The notes: a model not told the origin generated them from the letters alone. A stretch of DNA of 16,351 bases from Actinomycetota bacterium (GCA_009704705.1 WLDR01000020.1:1-16351), one strand, 5' to 3'; positions 7,186-14,620 are shown, counted from the first letter of the stretch. Made by a program: numbers and translations.

Positions 7186-7635
7186 TTATGCGTTGGCCAG
7201 TGCTAAGTCAGACTTCCAGGCGACCAACTTGCGCACGGTTTCGCTCTTGTCATTGGCCAGCTCGTCCATTACGTCCGCCGGCACGAAGAAGTTAACGGCA
7301 ACCCATGAGCGCACGGTTTCGCTCTTGTCTTTTGCCAAGAGTCGCAAGACGTCGCAGGGAGTTGATTCATTGCGCGCAACGCACACGCGAACGCTCTCAA
7401 CGCGATCCTTTGCCAGCTTCCATACGCACTCTTCGGGAGTGTGCTTGTGGAGAGCTGCACTCTCTCGGATGCGGTAATTCTTGTCGTTGGCCATGCTGCG
7501 AAGGCGTGCAACTTTGGAATCCGTCACCTCTGGCGAGAGGAAAGCTGCGACTGCCTCAGAATTGAGTGCCGGGTCAGCCTTTAGCTGCTCTAGTTGACGC
7601 TCCTGAGCGGGGGTGTTGAACCTGATGCAAGACAT
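7186..7635 (-). CDS. Small HEAT/LRV-like repeat protein of unknown function
   Basis: A 149-residue protein with no assignable catalytic function. From residue 49 it consists of near-regular 26-residue helical repeats beginning at A49, A75, A101 and A127, each of the form (A)(N/K)DKxxxxVRxxVAxxxxxPxxxxxxL. Two units share KDKSETVR/NDKSETVR almost exactly. The pattern resembles leucine-rich-repeat-variant (LRV) or HEAT-type superhelical repeats that usually bind protein or nucleic acid. The N-terminal ~45 residues are not part of the repeat and contain the only early Cys (Cys3). There is no signal peptide or membrane segment. It starts 13 bases after the D,D-carboxypeptidase stop on the same strand with no good SD, so it is probably the last gene of that unit. 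A structure prediction would test the repeat call. Confidence 0.7.
   Translation of the reverse strand: MSCIRFNTPAQERQLEQLKADPALNSEAVAAFLSPEVTDSKVARLRSMANDKNYRIRESAALHKHTPEECVWKLAKDRVESVRVCVARNESTPCDVLRLLAKDKSETVRSWVAVNFFVPADVMDELANDKSETVRKLVAWKSDLALANA
7231..7329. repeat. 21-base direct repeat, 78-base period, inside the repeat-protein gene
   Basis: The 21 bases at 7231-7251 recur without change at 7309-7329 (they begin GCGCACGGTT and end GCTCTTGTC). The offset of 78 bases equals the 26-residue protein repeat, so identical codons are kept in two adjacent units, a sign of recent duplication or gene conversion. Confidence 0.85.
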
Positions 7636-7648
7636 AACGTCATGCTAA

Positions 7649-8872
7649 TCAGAAGATTTCGCTCAGATGCGCGACGCGCCACGGGAGTCCCGGATCGGTC
7701 ATGTCAGACATTCTCACCATCTCTACGGCAACGGATTCATCACCAAATTGCACTCGAAACGATCCGGCCGGTGACTCAGTTTCACCAACTCCCCCGATTG
7801 ATGACGGGAGGGAAACGATGACCGGAGTGCTCGACCAAACCACACGGCTGAGTGTTTCGGTCGATGACAGTGACGAGGTTGTGTTCCACATGGTCTCAGC
7901 AATGGCAAGCGCCTCGCCCGCACGCACAGGAGTGACAACGTGAAACCCCAGCTGGATGCTCGAAAGCAACTGCGTTACGGCAGCGTCGAGTGAGTCGTGA
8001 TCGGGTGCGCCCAGCGTCACACCGATAATGCGCACCGAACCATCGCCGACAGGAAGGTTCGCCGAGTAGAGCAGGCACGCGCCCGCTTCGTCGGTGGTTC
8101 CCGTCTTGATCCCATTGACGCCGAGCGTTCCCAACAAATCGTTACTGTTCTCGAGATCGCCGATCGGGTTGACCGAGATGGTGGCTGACGCCACCGCTTG
8201 GGCTGTGACCGGATTGTCGAGCGCCAATTCGCCTATGCGCAATAAGTCGCTCAAGCTGCTCTGGGTCGCAGGGCTCAGTCCGCTGGAGTCGGCGATGACG
8301 GTTTCGGAAAGGCCTTGGCGAGTGGCCCAGTCATTGGCTGCTTGAACGAAGGACTCCTCGGAACCAAATGCCCATCGGGCGAGCGTGCGCGAGTAGTTGT
8401 TCGCTGACTTTACAAGCATGACGCTAATGACGTCGCGTGCGCTCAGGGTCATTCCTTCGATGACGTCCGCGCGGGACTCCGCGTTGGCGACGCTGTCATT
8501 GAGCCACTGCACATCCTGGCTGTCAAAGGTGATGTCATCACCAGCTTCGCCGTTGAGTATTGGCCGGGCTTCAAGGACCACAAGCGCGGTGACAACTTTT
8601 GCGATGCTGGCAATTGGGACCACCGCATCCAAGTTTGTTCCGGTGAGCAGACCGTAGCCGTCTGCCTGAACCGCGGTGGCACCAAATGGAGGCACGGCGA
8701 TTTCGGCCGGTTCACTTGTGAAATCCGTGGTCGTTGTCGCGGTGACGGCTGCACTCGGGAGCGGGGCCAGGCCGACCGCCACGAGGCCTGTCGTCAGGGA
8801 GAGAACAACGGACGCCGTTGTGAACACGACGAGCCTTCTGCGTCGATAAACCGCCCGTGAATGTCGTGCCAC
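7649..8872 (-). CDS. D-alanyl-D-alanine carboxypeptidase (penicillin-binding protein, S11 family)
   Basis: Serine D,D-carboxypeptidase that trims the terminal D-alanine from peptidoglycan stem peptides at the outer face of the membrane. The 407-residue protein has an arginine-rich N-terminus (residues 4-13) and a hydrophobic segment (about 14-36) acting as signal anchor or signal peptide. The penicillin-binding triad is complete: S89-I-A-K92 within PIASIAKVVTAL, S156-A-N158, and K256-T-G258 in GIKTGTTDEAG. The C-terminal ~100 residues form a beta-rich region like the PBP5 C-terminal domain, with no evident amphipathic anchor. The start is GTG 8872, nine bases after the methyltransferase stop, with no strong SD. 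It sits in a leftward unit between an RNA methyltransferase and the small repeat protein. Confidence 0.9.
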   Translation of the reverse strand: MARHSRAVYRRRRLVVFTTASVVLSLTTGLVAVGLAPLPSAAVTATTTTDFTSEPAEIAVPPFGATAVQADGYGLLTGTNLDAVVPIASIAKVVTALVVLEARPILNGEAGDDITFDSQDVQWLNDSVANAESRADVIEGMTLSARDVISVMLVKSANNYSRTLARWAFGSEESFVQAANDWATRQGLSETVIADSSGLSPATQSSLSDLLRIGELALDNPVTAQAVASATISVNPIGDLENSNDLLGTLGVNGIKTGTTDEAGACLLYSANLPVGDGSVRIIGVTLGAPDHDSLDAAVTQLLSSIQLGFHVVTPVRAGEALAIAETMWNTTSSLSSTETLSRVVWSSTPVIVSLPSSIGGVGETESPAGSFRVQFGDESVAVEMVRMSDMTDPGLPWRVAHLSEIF

Positions 8873-8881
8873 AGTCGAAGC

Positions 8882-9682
8882 CTAAGTCAGCGCATAGAGA
8901 GCGACAGCGGCGGCACTCGCAACATTCAAGGAATCGACCCCGTGATGCATGGGAATCTGCACGACGGTGTCTACTTTCGCCAGTGTGCGAGAGGCCAGCC
9001 CGTCCCCTTCTGCTCCGAACACGATCGCCACCTTGTCATGATCTTGGGCAGCGAAATCCCGGAGTGGGAGTGAGTCATCGCGGAGAGCAAAGGCCACCAC
9101 GTGAAATCCAGCCGCCTTCACTTCGTCGATGGACGCGGGCCAGTTGCTCAGGCGAGTCCAGGGAACTTGCAGCACCGTGCCCATGCTCACCCGGATGCTT
9201 CGACGATAGAACGGGTCTGCGCATTCTGGACTGATCAGAACGGCGTCAGCGCCCATGGCTGCCACGGCGCGAAAAATCGCGCCAACATTGGTGTGGTCAA
9301 CGAGGTTCTCCAGAATCACGACGAGTCGGGCATCCTGCAATACGGTCTCAACTGGAGGAAGGTCGGGCCTGACCATCGCGGCCAGGGCGCCCCGATGAAC
9401 GTCATACCCTGTCACCTCGGCGATGAGCTCATCGGGTGCCACAAAAACGGGGATATCGAACGAATCCACGAGTTGCAGAATGCTGTCTGCGAACTTTGCT
9501 CCACACAAGACAGACTTTGGGTTGTGTCCGGCTGCGATTGCTCGTGAAATCACCTTGGAGGATTCCGCGATGTACAAGCCAGCTGCGGGCTCGAGTTTGC
9601 GCCGAAGCGCCACGTCGGTCAGGTTCACGTAATCACTCAGGCTCGCCAACGCAGTTGCATCCACGTATTTAATGAAGCCCAC
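8882..9682 (-). CDS. SpoU/TrmH-family (SPOUT) RNA 2'-O-methyltransferase
   Basis: Predicted SAM-dependent ribose methyltransferase acting on tRNA or rRNA. Using GTG 9682 the protein is 266 residues, the usual family length. An N-terminal RNA-binding substrate domain covers about 22-100 (LRRKLEPAAGLYIAESSKVI in part). The SPOUT catalytic domain follows with motif 1 NVGAIFRAVAAMGADAVLI (132-150), motif 2 VFGAEGDGL (221-229) and motif 3 IPMHHGVDSLNVASA (243-257), the segments that form the trefoil knot. GTG 9664 is an alternative start; the open frame extends further but overlaps the divergent sirtuin start region and has no support there. The exact RNA target cannot be read from the sequence. 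It is the first of three leftward genes. Confidence 0.88.
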   Translation of the reverse strand: MGFIKYVDATALASLSDYVNLTDVALRRKLEPAAGLYIAESSKVISRAIAAGHNPKSVLCGAKFADSILQLVDSFDIPVFVAPDELIAEVTGYDVHRGALAAMVRPDLPPVETVLQDARLVVILENLVDHTNVGAIFRAVAAMGADAVLISPECADPFYRRSIRVSMGTVLQVPWTRLSNWPASIDEVKAAGFHVVAFALRDDSLPLRDFAAQDHDKVAIVFGAEGDGLASRTLAKVDTVVQIPMHHGVDSLNVASAAAVALYALT

Positions 9683-9744
9683 GCGACTAGCTTGGCAGTC
9701 TCTGGAGCGTGGATTTGCTTCGGGGCTGTTGCAGGCAAAGAAAC

Positions 9745-10644
9745 ATGTCGGAAACGAAGGACGAATACGCTTTCGACATGATGAGCGCGGCGCCGGCAAC
9801 TTCGTGGCAACACGAGTTGGAATCGCTTGCCCAAATTGTGTCGGGCAAGAAAGTTTCCGTTTTGACCGGTGCAGGTGTCAGCACCGACTCGGGCATACCG
9901 GACTATCGCGGTCAAGGCGTTCTGCGCCGCAATCCGATGAGCATCGATCAGTTCGTCAGCGACGAGAATTATCGCAAGCGCTACTGGGCCGGTTCACATC
10001 AAGGATGGTCCACCTTCGCGTCGGCGGAGCCCAACCTGGGCCATCGTGCGCTCGCTGCCTTGGAAGCGGCCGGCATCGTGAGTGGAATCGTGACCCAAAA
10101 TGTGGATGGGCTTCACCGGCGGGCGGGCAGCATGCACGTGATCGACCTGCACGGGTCTCTCGACCGCGTGGTGTGCATGGAATGTGGCCAGCGATACGAC
10201 CGTGGTGCGCTCGCAACTCGCCTGTCGCGAGAGAATCCCTGGTTAGACGCGGCCGAAGAGGCGACGCTCGCTCCGGACGGCGATGCAGACGTCAGTGACT
10301 TCGCTGAGCTTCGTGTTCCTATTTGTGATGTGTGCTCAGGACTCGTCAAACCAGATGTCGTGTTTTTCGGTGAGGTCGTTCCCTTCCGGGTTTATCAGTC
10401 GGCGGCGTCCATCGTTCGCAAGTCTGATGTGCTTCTGGTTGCCGGTTCTTCGTTGGCGGTCAACTCAGGTTTTCGTCTTGTTGACGTCGCCCGCCGTTCA
10501 CGCATTCCGGTTGTGATTATCAATCGCGGCGAGACGAAGGCCGACGGCTTGGCTCACCTTCGAATTGACGCCGGCGTCTCGGACGTGCTGACTGACCTAG
10601 CGCGACGGCTCGGAGTTCATGACATCGTCGAGGACATCGAGTAA
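9745..10644 (+). CDS. Sir2-family NAD-dependent protein deacylase, class II-like
   Basis: Sirtuin that removes acyl groups from lysines using NAD+, releasing nicotinamide and O-acyl-ADP-ribose. The 299-residue protein has GAGVSTDSGIPDYR (42-55) for NAD binding, TQNVDGLH (117-124), the catalytic histidine in DLHGS (H136), a complete zinc site (C144, C147, C194, C197), and GSSLAVNSGF near the C-terminus. The TDSGIPDYR form and insert between the cysteine pairs are closer to class II (SIRT4-like) than to class III CobB, whose Arg/Tyr desuccinylase pocket residues I do not see. The start is ATG 9745 with a weak AAAGAA upstream; ATG 9778 or 9781 are alternatives. It is divergent from the methyltransferase gene and its last 48 bases overlap the convergent glycosyltransferase gene. 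Confidence 0.92.
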   Translation: MSETKDEYAFDMMSAAPATSWQHELESLAQIVSGKKVSVLTGAGVSTDSGIPDYRGQGVLRRNPMSIDQFVSDENYRKRYWAGSHQGWSTFASAEPNLGHRALAALEAAGIVSGIVTQNVDGLHRRAGSMHVIDLHGSLDRVVCMECGQRYDRGALATRLSRENPWLDAAEEATLAPDGDADVSDFAELRVPICDVCSGLVKPDVVFFGEVVPFRVYQSAASIVRKSDVLLVAGSSLAVNSGFRLVDVARRSRIPVVIINRGETKADGLAHLRIDAGVSDVLTDLARRLGVHDIVEDIE

Positions 10645-11715
10645 GGCGCGGGCTGAGCGGGGCCAACTAAATGTTGCCGCCTGTTGCTGCGCGTGGGAAC
10701 TCATTCTCGTCCAGGCTTCTCGGTCGTCGAGTTCGCGCACGGCGCGTGCAAAATCATCAGGAGAATCAACGTTTGCGTAAAGTGCAGCCTCTCCCCCGAT
10801 TTCACGGAAAATGGGGATCTCACTGACGACAACGGGCGTGCCCAGAGACATCGATTCAACGAGCGGAATCCCGAAGCCCTCATCGCGAGATGCCGTTACC
10901 AGCGCAGTGGCAGTGCGGAGCGCTTGGGCGTACTCGCCGTCGGTGCATCCATTGTGAAAAACCAGGCGAGCGTTGGGTGCAAGTGCACTGAGTCGTGCCC
11001 TGTCTTTCGTTGAGATTCGGCTCATCAGGTGCAATTCGAAATCCGGGAGAAGCGCCATCGCTCGAACGAGCGTCTCAACGTTCTTGTATGGCATGAACGA
11101 GCCCATGTAGACGAGTGTTTTCGACCGCTGACCGAAGTCAAGAACTGGCCCGGCGACCATCGGGTCGGCGGCGTTCGGGACAACGTAGACCGGGCGTTTG
11201 GTCAGTCGGTACTTGGCGATCAAGTCGCGAGTTGTCTGCGAAACGGCGACAACTGCATCTGAGCCACGAAGTAGCCAGCGCTGAGGCCACCACGAGAGGT
11301 GATAGAGGCGCCACAGCCCGCGCAGAGCGGCGTTGAACTCGCGTGGTGGCGTGGGGTGGCGATAGTAGATGAGGTCGTGAACGGTCAGCACGAGCCGGTA
11401 GCGACGGCTAGAGCTTCCCATCGTTTGCATGGGCGAGAACACCACATCGGGCGCGATGCGATTGACTTCGTGAGCGACAAACGGCTCGCGAATACTTGTC
11501 GGTGGGCTGATCATGAGCGTGGCGAGGTCGCCAGCAAATGGGATGCGCTCCCGCTGACCCTCCTGCGAAACAAGAATTGTTAGGCTCACGTCGTCTCGCT
11601 GGGAGACAAGTCGAGCAAGCTCCGCCGCAAGATTCGCGCTGAATCTGCTGATGCCGTCGTGGTGTTCGACTCGGATATATCGGGCGTCGAACGCGATGTG
11701 TCGAGCGTGCTTCAC
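10597..11715 (-). CDS. Glycosyltransferase, GT4 family (GT-B fold)
   Basis: Predicted cytoplasmic, membrane-associated retaining glycosyltransferase, 372 residues, using a nucleotide sugar. The N-terminal half has the acceptor-side features DARYI...GISRFSANLAAEL and TVHDLIYYRHP, followed by AVVAVSQTTRDLI. The C-terminal half carries the nucleotide-sugar site: LVYMGSFMPYKNVETLVRAM and ALVTASRDEGFGIPLVESMS (the E-x7-E motif), then LGTPVVVSEIPIFREIGG. Close relatives often add mannose or other sugars in cell-envelope or exopolysaccharide assembly, but donor and acceptor cannot be named. The start is GTG 11715, coupled to the hydrolase stop by a GTGA overlap, with GAGGT about six bases upstream. 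Its 3' end lies inside the sirtuin gene (48 bases, opposite strand). Confidence 0.88.
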   Translation of the reverse strand: MKHARHIAFDARYIRVEHHDGISRFSANLAAELARLVSQRDDVSLTILVSQEGQRERIPFAGDLATLMISPPTSIREPFVAHEVNRIAPDVVFSPMQTMGSSSRRYRLVLTVHDLIYYRHPTPPREFNAALRGLWRLYHLSWWPQRWLLRGSDAVVAVSQTTRDLIAKYRLTKRPVYVVPNAADPMVAGPVLDFGQRSKTLVYMGSFMPYKNVETLVRAMALLPDFELHLMSRISTKDRARLSALAPNARLVFHNGCTDGEYAQALRTATALVTASRDEGFGIPLVESMSLGTPVVVSEIPIFREIGGEAALYANVDSPDDFARAVRELDDREAWTRMSSHAQQQAATFSWPRSARALLDVLDDVMNSEPSR

Positions 11716-12623
11716 TTTCTACCTCGAGCGGCCAAAAAGTCGGCGATCACTATTGCGGCAAACTCTGGCGCCTCATAGTGCACAAGGTGCCCGACGTTGG
11801 GCACGACTTCGAGCCGGGCCTTGGTCAGTCGGGCTGCGAGTTCGCGTTGTTTGGGCAGTGCCGTGATGTCGTCGCGATCCGCGACGATGAGCATCGTGTG
11901 CGGCGGCAGTGACGACGCAAATTCGCTGACGTCGTGTTGAACAGAGGCTTTGAATGCTTCGAGCACACTGTCACGATTTGCGAAACTGCTGAAATAGGAA
12001 TCGTGTTGCCCGTGAATCCAGCGGCGCAGGTCTCGGTCACGCGTTTTTGCCATGGTCGCACTCATGATCCGAACAATGGCGCGGTTGCGAAGAAGGGCCT
12101 GACCCGCACGTTCCGGAAGCACCGCCGAAGCTTGGTAGTACAGAACGGCTAACCGGGTCATGATTCCGCGAGGCCCGCGCAGAGCGTTTGCGGCAATCGG
12201 GTTGACGAGGATGCATCGGTCTTGCGCCAGCCCCTCATGAAAGGCCGCGGAGACAACAATTGATCCAAACGAGTGCCCGAGCACGGTTGTTCTTTTGTCG
12301 GCCCCAACGCAGTGGAGAAACTCCTGCAACCAGAGCGCGTAAGGACGAATACGAGACTCCCCTGCCGGCGCGGGCTGCAGTGCATCGGTATCGCCGAAAC
12401 CGGGCAGATCCGGAATCACGATTCTCAGATGACGGCCGAGTTTGGCGACAAATGGCTCAAGACCGTGATGATCACCGCGAAACCCATGCACAAGAATGAG
12501 ATCAATGGGACCTGTTGTCGGGCCGTAGTTCCACCACGCTGTGCCGATTCCGCCCACCGACTCGCGGTGTGCGTGTGTGGGAATCGCATCGAGCTCGCGA
12601 GCGAAAAAATCTTTGCCGGGCAT
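11712..12623 (-). CDS. Alpha/beta-fold hydrolase
   Basis: A 303-residue soluble hydrolase of the alpha/beta superfamily with a visible catalytic triad: nucleophile S118 in the elbow GHSFGS, acid probably D249 or D252 in VADRDDITALP, and H279 in NVGHLVHYEAPE. The oxyanion-hole HGF occurs at 46-48 (LILVHGFRG) followed by DLPGFGDTD. A helical cap occupies about 140-225. No signal peptide is seen. Substrate could be an ester, amide or epoxide; sequence cannot tell. The start is ATG 12623 with TTGAGG two bases upstream. It is the first gene of a two-gene unit with the glycosyltransferase (four-base overlap), so the two products may act on the same metabolite, which is inference. Confidence 0.86.
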   Translation of the reverse strand: MPGKDFFARELDAIPTHAHRESVGGIGTAWWNYGPTTGPIDLILVHGFRGDHHGLEPFVAKLGRHLRIVIPDLPGFGDTDALQPAPAGESRIRPYALWLQEFLHCVGADKRTTVLGHSFGSIVVSAAFHEGLAQDRCILVNPIAANALRGPRGIMTRLAVLYYQASAVLPERAGQALLRNRAIVRIMSATMAKTRDRDLRRWIHGQHDSYFSSFANRDSVLEAFKASVQHDVSEFASSLPPHTMLIVADRDDITALPKQRELAARLTKARLEVVPNVGHLVHYEAPEFAAIVIADFLAARGRK

Positions 12624-12653
12624 TGCCTCAAGCGTAGTGACACTGCTGACGCC

Positions 12654-12659
12654 TAGAGT
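12654..12659 (+). promoter_or_regulatory. Candidate -10 element for a leaderless exonuclease transcript
   Basis: TAGAGT fits TANNNT and ends seven bases before the GTG at 12667, so transcription would begin at the start codon itself. The divergent space to the hydrolase is only 43 bases and holds no good -35 sequence. Confidence 0.4.
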
Positions 12660-12666
12660 GAAGCCC

Positions 12667-13368
12667 GTGACTGAACTTCACCTCCCCGCGTGGGCACGCC
12701 AGCTGGCCGTATTCGATACCGAAACGACGGGCATCGCCCCCGAAACAACTCGCATAGTGCAGGCTCATGTCAGCCTGCTCGACCACACGGGCTCCGTTGT
12801 TGAGGGTCGTGATTGGTTGATTGACTGCGGAATCGAGATCCCCGAGCAAGCGACGCGCGTCCACGGCATTACCACGGAGCGAATGCGAGCCGAAGGCGCT
12901 CCCGCCGCAGAGAGCATCCAGGAGATCGTCTCGTATCTCGGCGACTTCTTTGCGAACGGCGTTGCTGTCGTGGCGTACAACGCGTCCTATGACTTCACAA
13001 TTCTCGACCGCGAAGCAAAGCGCTACGCACTGACACCCCTCGATCGACCTCGACCGATTGTCGATCCTCTCGTCATGGATCGACAACTCGACAAGTACCG
13101 AAAGGGTGTTCGCAACCTCGTTGCGAATGCCGAACTCTATGGTGTGATTCTCGAGAATGCTCATGATGCCTCGGCTGACGCAATCGCAGCAGGTCGTGTC
13201 GCTCAGGCGATAGCGGCAAAGTATTTCGACCAGCTCGATATTCCTGCTCTCGACCTGCATGTTCGACAAGAAGAGTGGGCGCTCGAGCAGGCCGCGAGCT
13301 ACCGGCGATACCGCGAATCAATCGGTAAGCCGATGTATGACGACAACGACGCGTGGCCGGTCGGCTAA
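12667..13368 (+). CDS. DEDDh 3'-5' exonuclease, DnaQ-like
   Basis: Stand-alone member of the DnaQ/RNase T exonuclease superfamily, 233 residues. All four metal-binding acids and the general base are visible: D17 and E19 in VFDTETTG (ExoI), D109 in VAYNASYDFTIL (ExoII), and H166 and D171 in AHDASADAI (ExoIII, DEDDh type). The segment VHGITTERMRAEGAP is also typical. It could be a proofreading subunit (epsilon) or a general DNA/RNA nuclease; there is no polymerase domain, UvrC-like domain or BRCT domain attached. GTG 12667 is chosen; GTG 12658 is in frame. It is divergent from the hydrolase and ends just before a bidirectional terminator shared with rpmE2. Confidence 0.9.
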   Translation: MTELHLPAWARQLAVFDTETTGIAPETTRIVQAHVSLLDHTGSVVEGRDWLIDCGIEIPEQATRVHGITTERMRAEGAPAAESIQEIVSYLGDFFANGVAVVAYNASYDFTILDREAKRYALTPLDRPRPIVDPLVMDRQLDKYRKGVRNLVANAELYGVILENAHDASADAIAAGRVAQAIAAKYFDQLDIPALDLHVRQEEWALEQAASYRRYRESIGKPMYDDNDAWPVG

Positions 13369-13371
13369 TGC

Positions 13372-13407
13372 AAAAAAAGGAAAAGCCGGCATGTGCCGGC
13401 CTTTCTT
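13372..13407. terminator. Bidirectional terminator between the exonuclease gene and rpmE2
   Basis: The stem GCCGGC (13385-13390) and GCCGGC (13395-13400), loop ATGT, is flanked by A-rich sequence on the left (CAAAAAAAGGAAAA) and CTTTCTT on the right. Read leftwards the stem is followed by TTTTCCTTTTTTT, a strong terminator for rpmE2; read rightwards CTTTCTT serves the exonuclease gene. Confidence 0.82.
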
Positions 13408-13433
13408 GTAAAGCTATGTAAGTCTTGAGCAGA

Positions 13434-13685
13434 CTAGGCGCCGAAGCCCTTGAAGCGCTGGTTGAACTTCTCGACGCGTCCGGCCGAGTCCATGATGCGC
13501 TGCTTACCCGTGTAGAACGGGTGCGATTCGCTGGAGATTTCAACGTCGATGACCGGGTACTCATTGCCGTCTTCCCACTTCATCATCTTGCTCGAGCTCA
13601 CGGTCGAGCGAGTCAGGAATGACGTGCCAGATGCGAGGTCGTGGAAAATGACCGGAGCGTACTCGGGGTGGATTTCAGCCTTCAT
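13434..13685 (-). CDS. rpmE2: 50S ribosomal protein L31, type B
   Basis: Ribosomal protein of the large subunit, 83 residues. The sequence is typical ([16 protein letters not shown], then [16 protein letters not shown] and a basic tail NQRFKGFGA). It has no cysteine at all, so it is the zinc-independent paralogue (type B, also called L31B/YtiA), which in several bacteria is induced under zinc limitation through Zur. ATG 13685 follows AAGGATCACTT, a good SD. A promoter with an extended -10, a leader hairpin and an inverted repeat lies upstream. It is a single-gene unit between the terminator at 13372 and the ABC gene. Confidence 0.96.
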   Translation of the reverse strand: MKAEIHPEYAPVIFHDLASGTSFLTRSTVSSSKMMKWEDGNEYPVIDVEISSESHPFYTGKQRIMDSAGRVEKFNQRFKGFGA

Positions 13686-13715
13686 AAGTGATCCTTGTAT
13701 TCGTAAGAAAGTTCT

Positions 13716-13730
13716 CGGTTTTTCAAACCG
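13716..13730 (-). promoter_or_regulatory. Hairpin at the start of the rpmE2 leader
   Basis: CGGTTT-TTC-AAACCG is a perfect six-base inverted repeat with a three-base centre, placed right after the expected transcription start and about 30 bases before the L31 start codon. It may be a leader element or operator. Predicted L31 leader motifs exist for several bacterial groups, including Actinobacteria; whether this is one is untested. Confidence 0.45.
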
Positions 13731-13737
13731 ACACGCC

Positions 13738-13746
13738 AGTTTAGCA
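13738..13746 (-). promoter_or_regulatory. Extended -10 promoter of rpmE2
   Basis: On the minus strand TGCTAAACT combines a TGN extension with the hexamer TAAACT, which would start transcription near 13731 and give a leader of roughly 45 bases. The -35 region is weak and is covered by the inverted repeat GGTC-GAAAAT-GACC (13755-13768). Confidence 0.45.
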
Positions 13747-13754
13747 GGGAATCA

Positions 13755-13768
13755 GGTCGAAAATGACC
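13755..13768. promoter_or_regulatory. Inverted repeat over the rpmE2 -35 region
   Basis: GGTC-GAAAAT-GACC has four-base arms and contains GAAAATGA, the half-site form seen in Zur boxes of other actinobacteria (TGAAAATGATTTTCA). Only one half fits, so a Zur site is a possibility and not a call. It lies between the ABC stop codon and the -10 element. Confidence 0.3.
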
Positions 13769-13773
13769 ATCGC

Positions 13774-14559
13774 CTACAGTCGGGCGCGCGCCCAGTAGCG
13801 GCCGGCTTCGTGGGACACATCGACCGTCACGCCAAATGCTCGCGTGAGGTTAGCGCTGGTCAGCATGCTCTCGAGAGACCCCTGATCAACGACGCCGCCA
13901 TTACTCAGGAGCAGTGCGTGAGTAAAGCCGAGGGGAATCTCTTCAACGTGATGGGTAACCATCACGATGGCGGGCGCACTGGCGTTGCTCGCGAATGCAC
14001 CGAGCATCATCATGACCTCTTCGCGACTACCGAGGTCGAGCCCGGCTACGGGTTCATCCAGAAGCAACAACTCAGGGTCCGTCATGATGGAGCGTGCAAT
14101 TTGGGCGCGCTTTGTTTCACCCTCGCTGAGAGAACCGAAAGGGCGGTCCGCGACGCCATCGAGTTTCCATTCCGCGAGCACACGCCGGGTTCGGCGCACA
14201 TCAATGTCTTCAAACGCCTCGCCGCGAGATTCTGCTGCAGCAAATGCAGCCGTGATGACGGCCTGCTCGACCGTTTCCGATGCCGGTATGCGCTTGGCCA
14301 TGCCAGAGGACGCGAGACCTACTCGCGGGCGCAACCAGTCCGTATCGGCAGAACCAACATCGTCACCGAGCACGACAGCTGTCCCGGAGGTGGGTTTCTC
14401 CCAGGCGGCAATCATTTCAAGCAGAGATGTCTTGCCGGCGCCGTTCGGTCCCAGAATCACCCAACGCTGGCTCGAGTCGACCTTCCAAGACACGTCGGAG
14501 AGCACAGTAGCGCCGTCTCGAACGAGCGAAACATTGGACAGTTCCAGAACGGTGGTCAT
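13774..14559 (-). CDS. Solitary ABC-type ATPase (YlmA/ModF-like)
   Basis: ABC-family ATP-binding protein, 261 residues, without any membrane partner gene nearby. Walker A is GPNGAGKT (37-44), the signature is LSEGETKRAQ (144-153), Walker B is ELLLLDEP with catalytic E169, the D-loop is AGLDL and the H-loop histidine is in VTHH (203-204). The usual Q-loop glutamine is not evident; the region reads RVGLASSGMAKR. That form and the overall layout recall the YlmA/ModF group, often annotated as iron or molybdate transport ATPases without proof. It may be a soluble ATPase rather than an importer subunit. ATG 14559 follows GGAG with only two bases between. It is divergent from serB, 73 bases away. 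Confidence 0.85.
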   Translation of the reverse strand: MTTVLELSNVSLVRDGATVLSDVSWKVDSSQRWVILGPNGAGKTSLLEMIAAWEKPTSGTAVVLGDDVGSADTDWLRPRVGLASSGMAKRIPASETVEQAVITAAFAAAESRGEAFEDIDVRRTRRVLAEWKLDGVADRPFGSLSEGETKRAQIARSIMTDPELLLLDEPVAGLDLGSREEVMMMLGAFASNASAPAIVMVTHHVEEIPLGFTHALLLSNGGVVDQGSLESMLTSANLTRAFGVTVDVSHEAGRYWARARL

Positions 14560-14620
14560 GTCTCCATGCTAGTGAGGGACTCGACCATCACGGTTGTCGG
14601 CAAGACCCGGCGCATCAGTC

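Noticed and set aside
9683..9799. Longer N-terminus for the TrmH-family methyltransferase (start at 9799)
   Set aside because: The extra 39 residues are Arg/Pro/Cys-rich, match no family feature and overlap the divergent sirtuin coding start.
12628..13269. 213-codon minus-strand open frame opposite the exonuclease
   Set aside because: It is a shadow of the DEDDh exonuclease, whose catalytic motifs are all on the plus strand.
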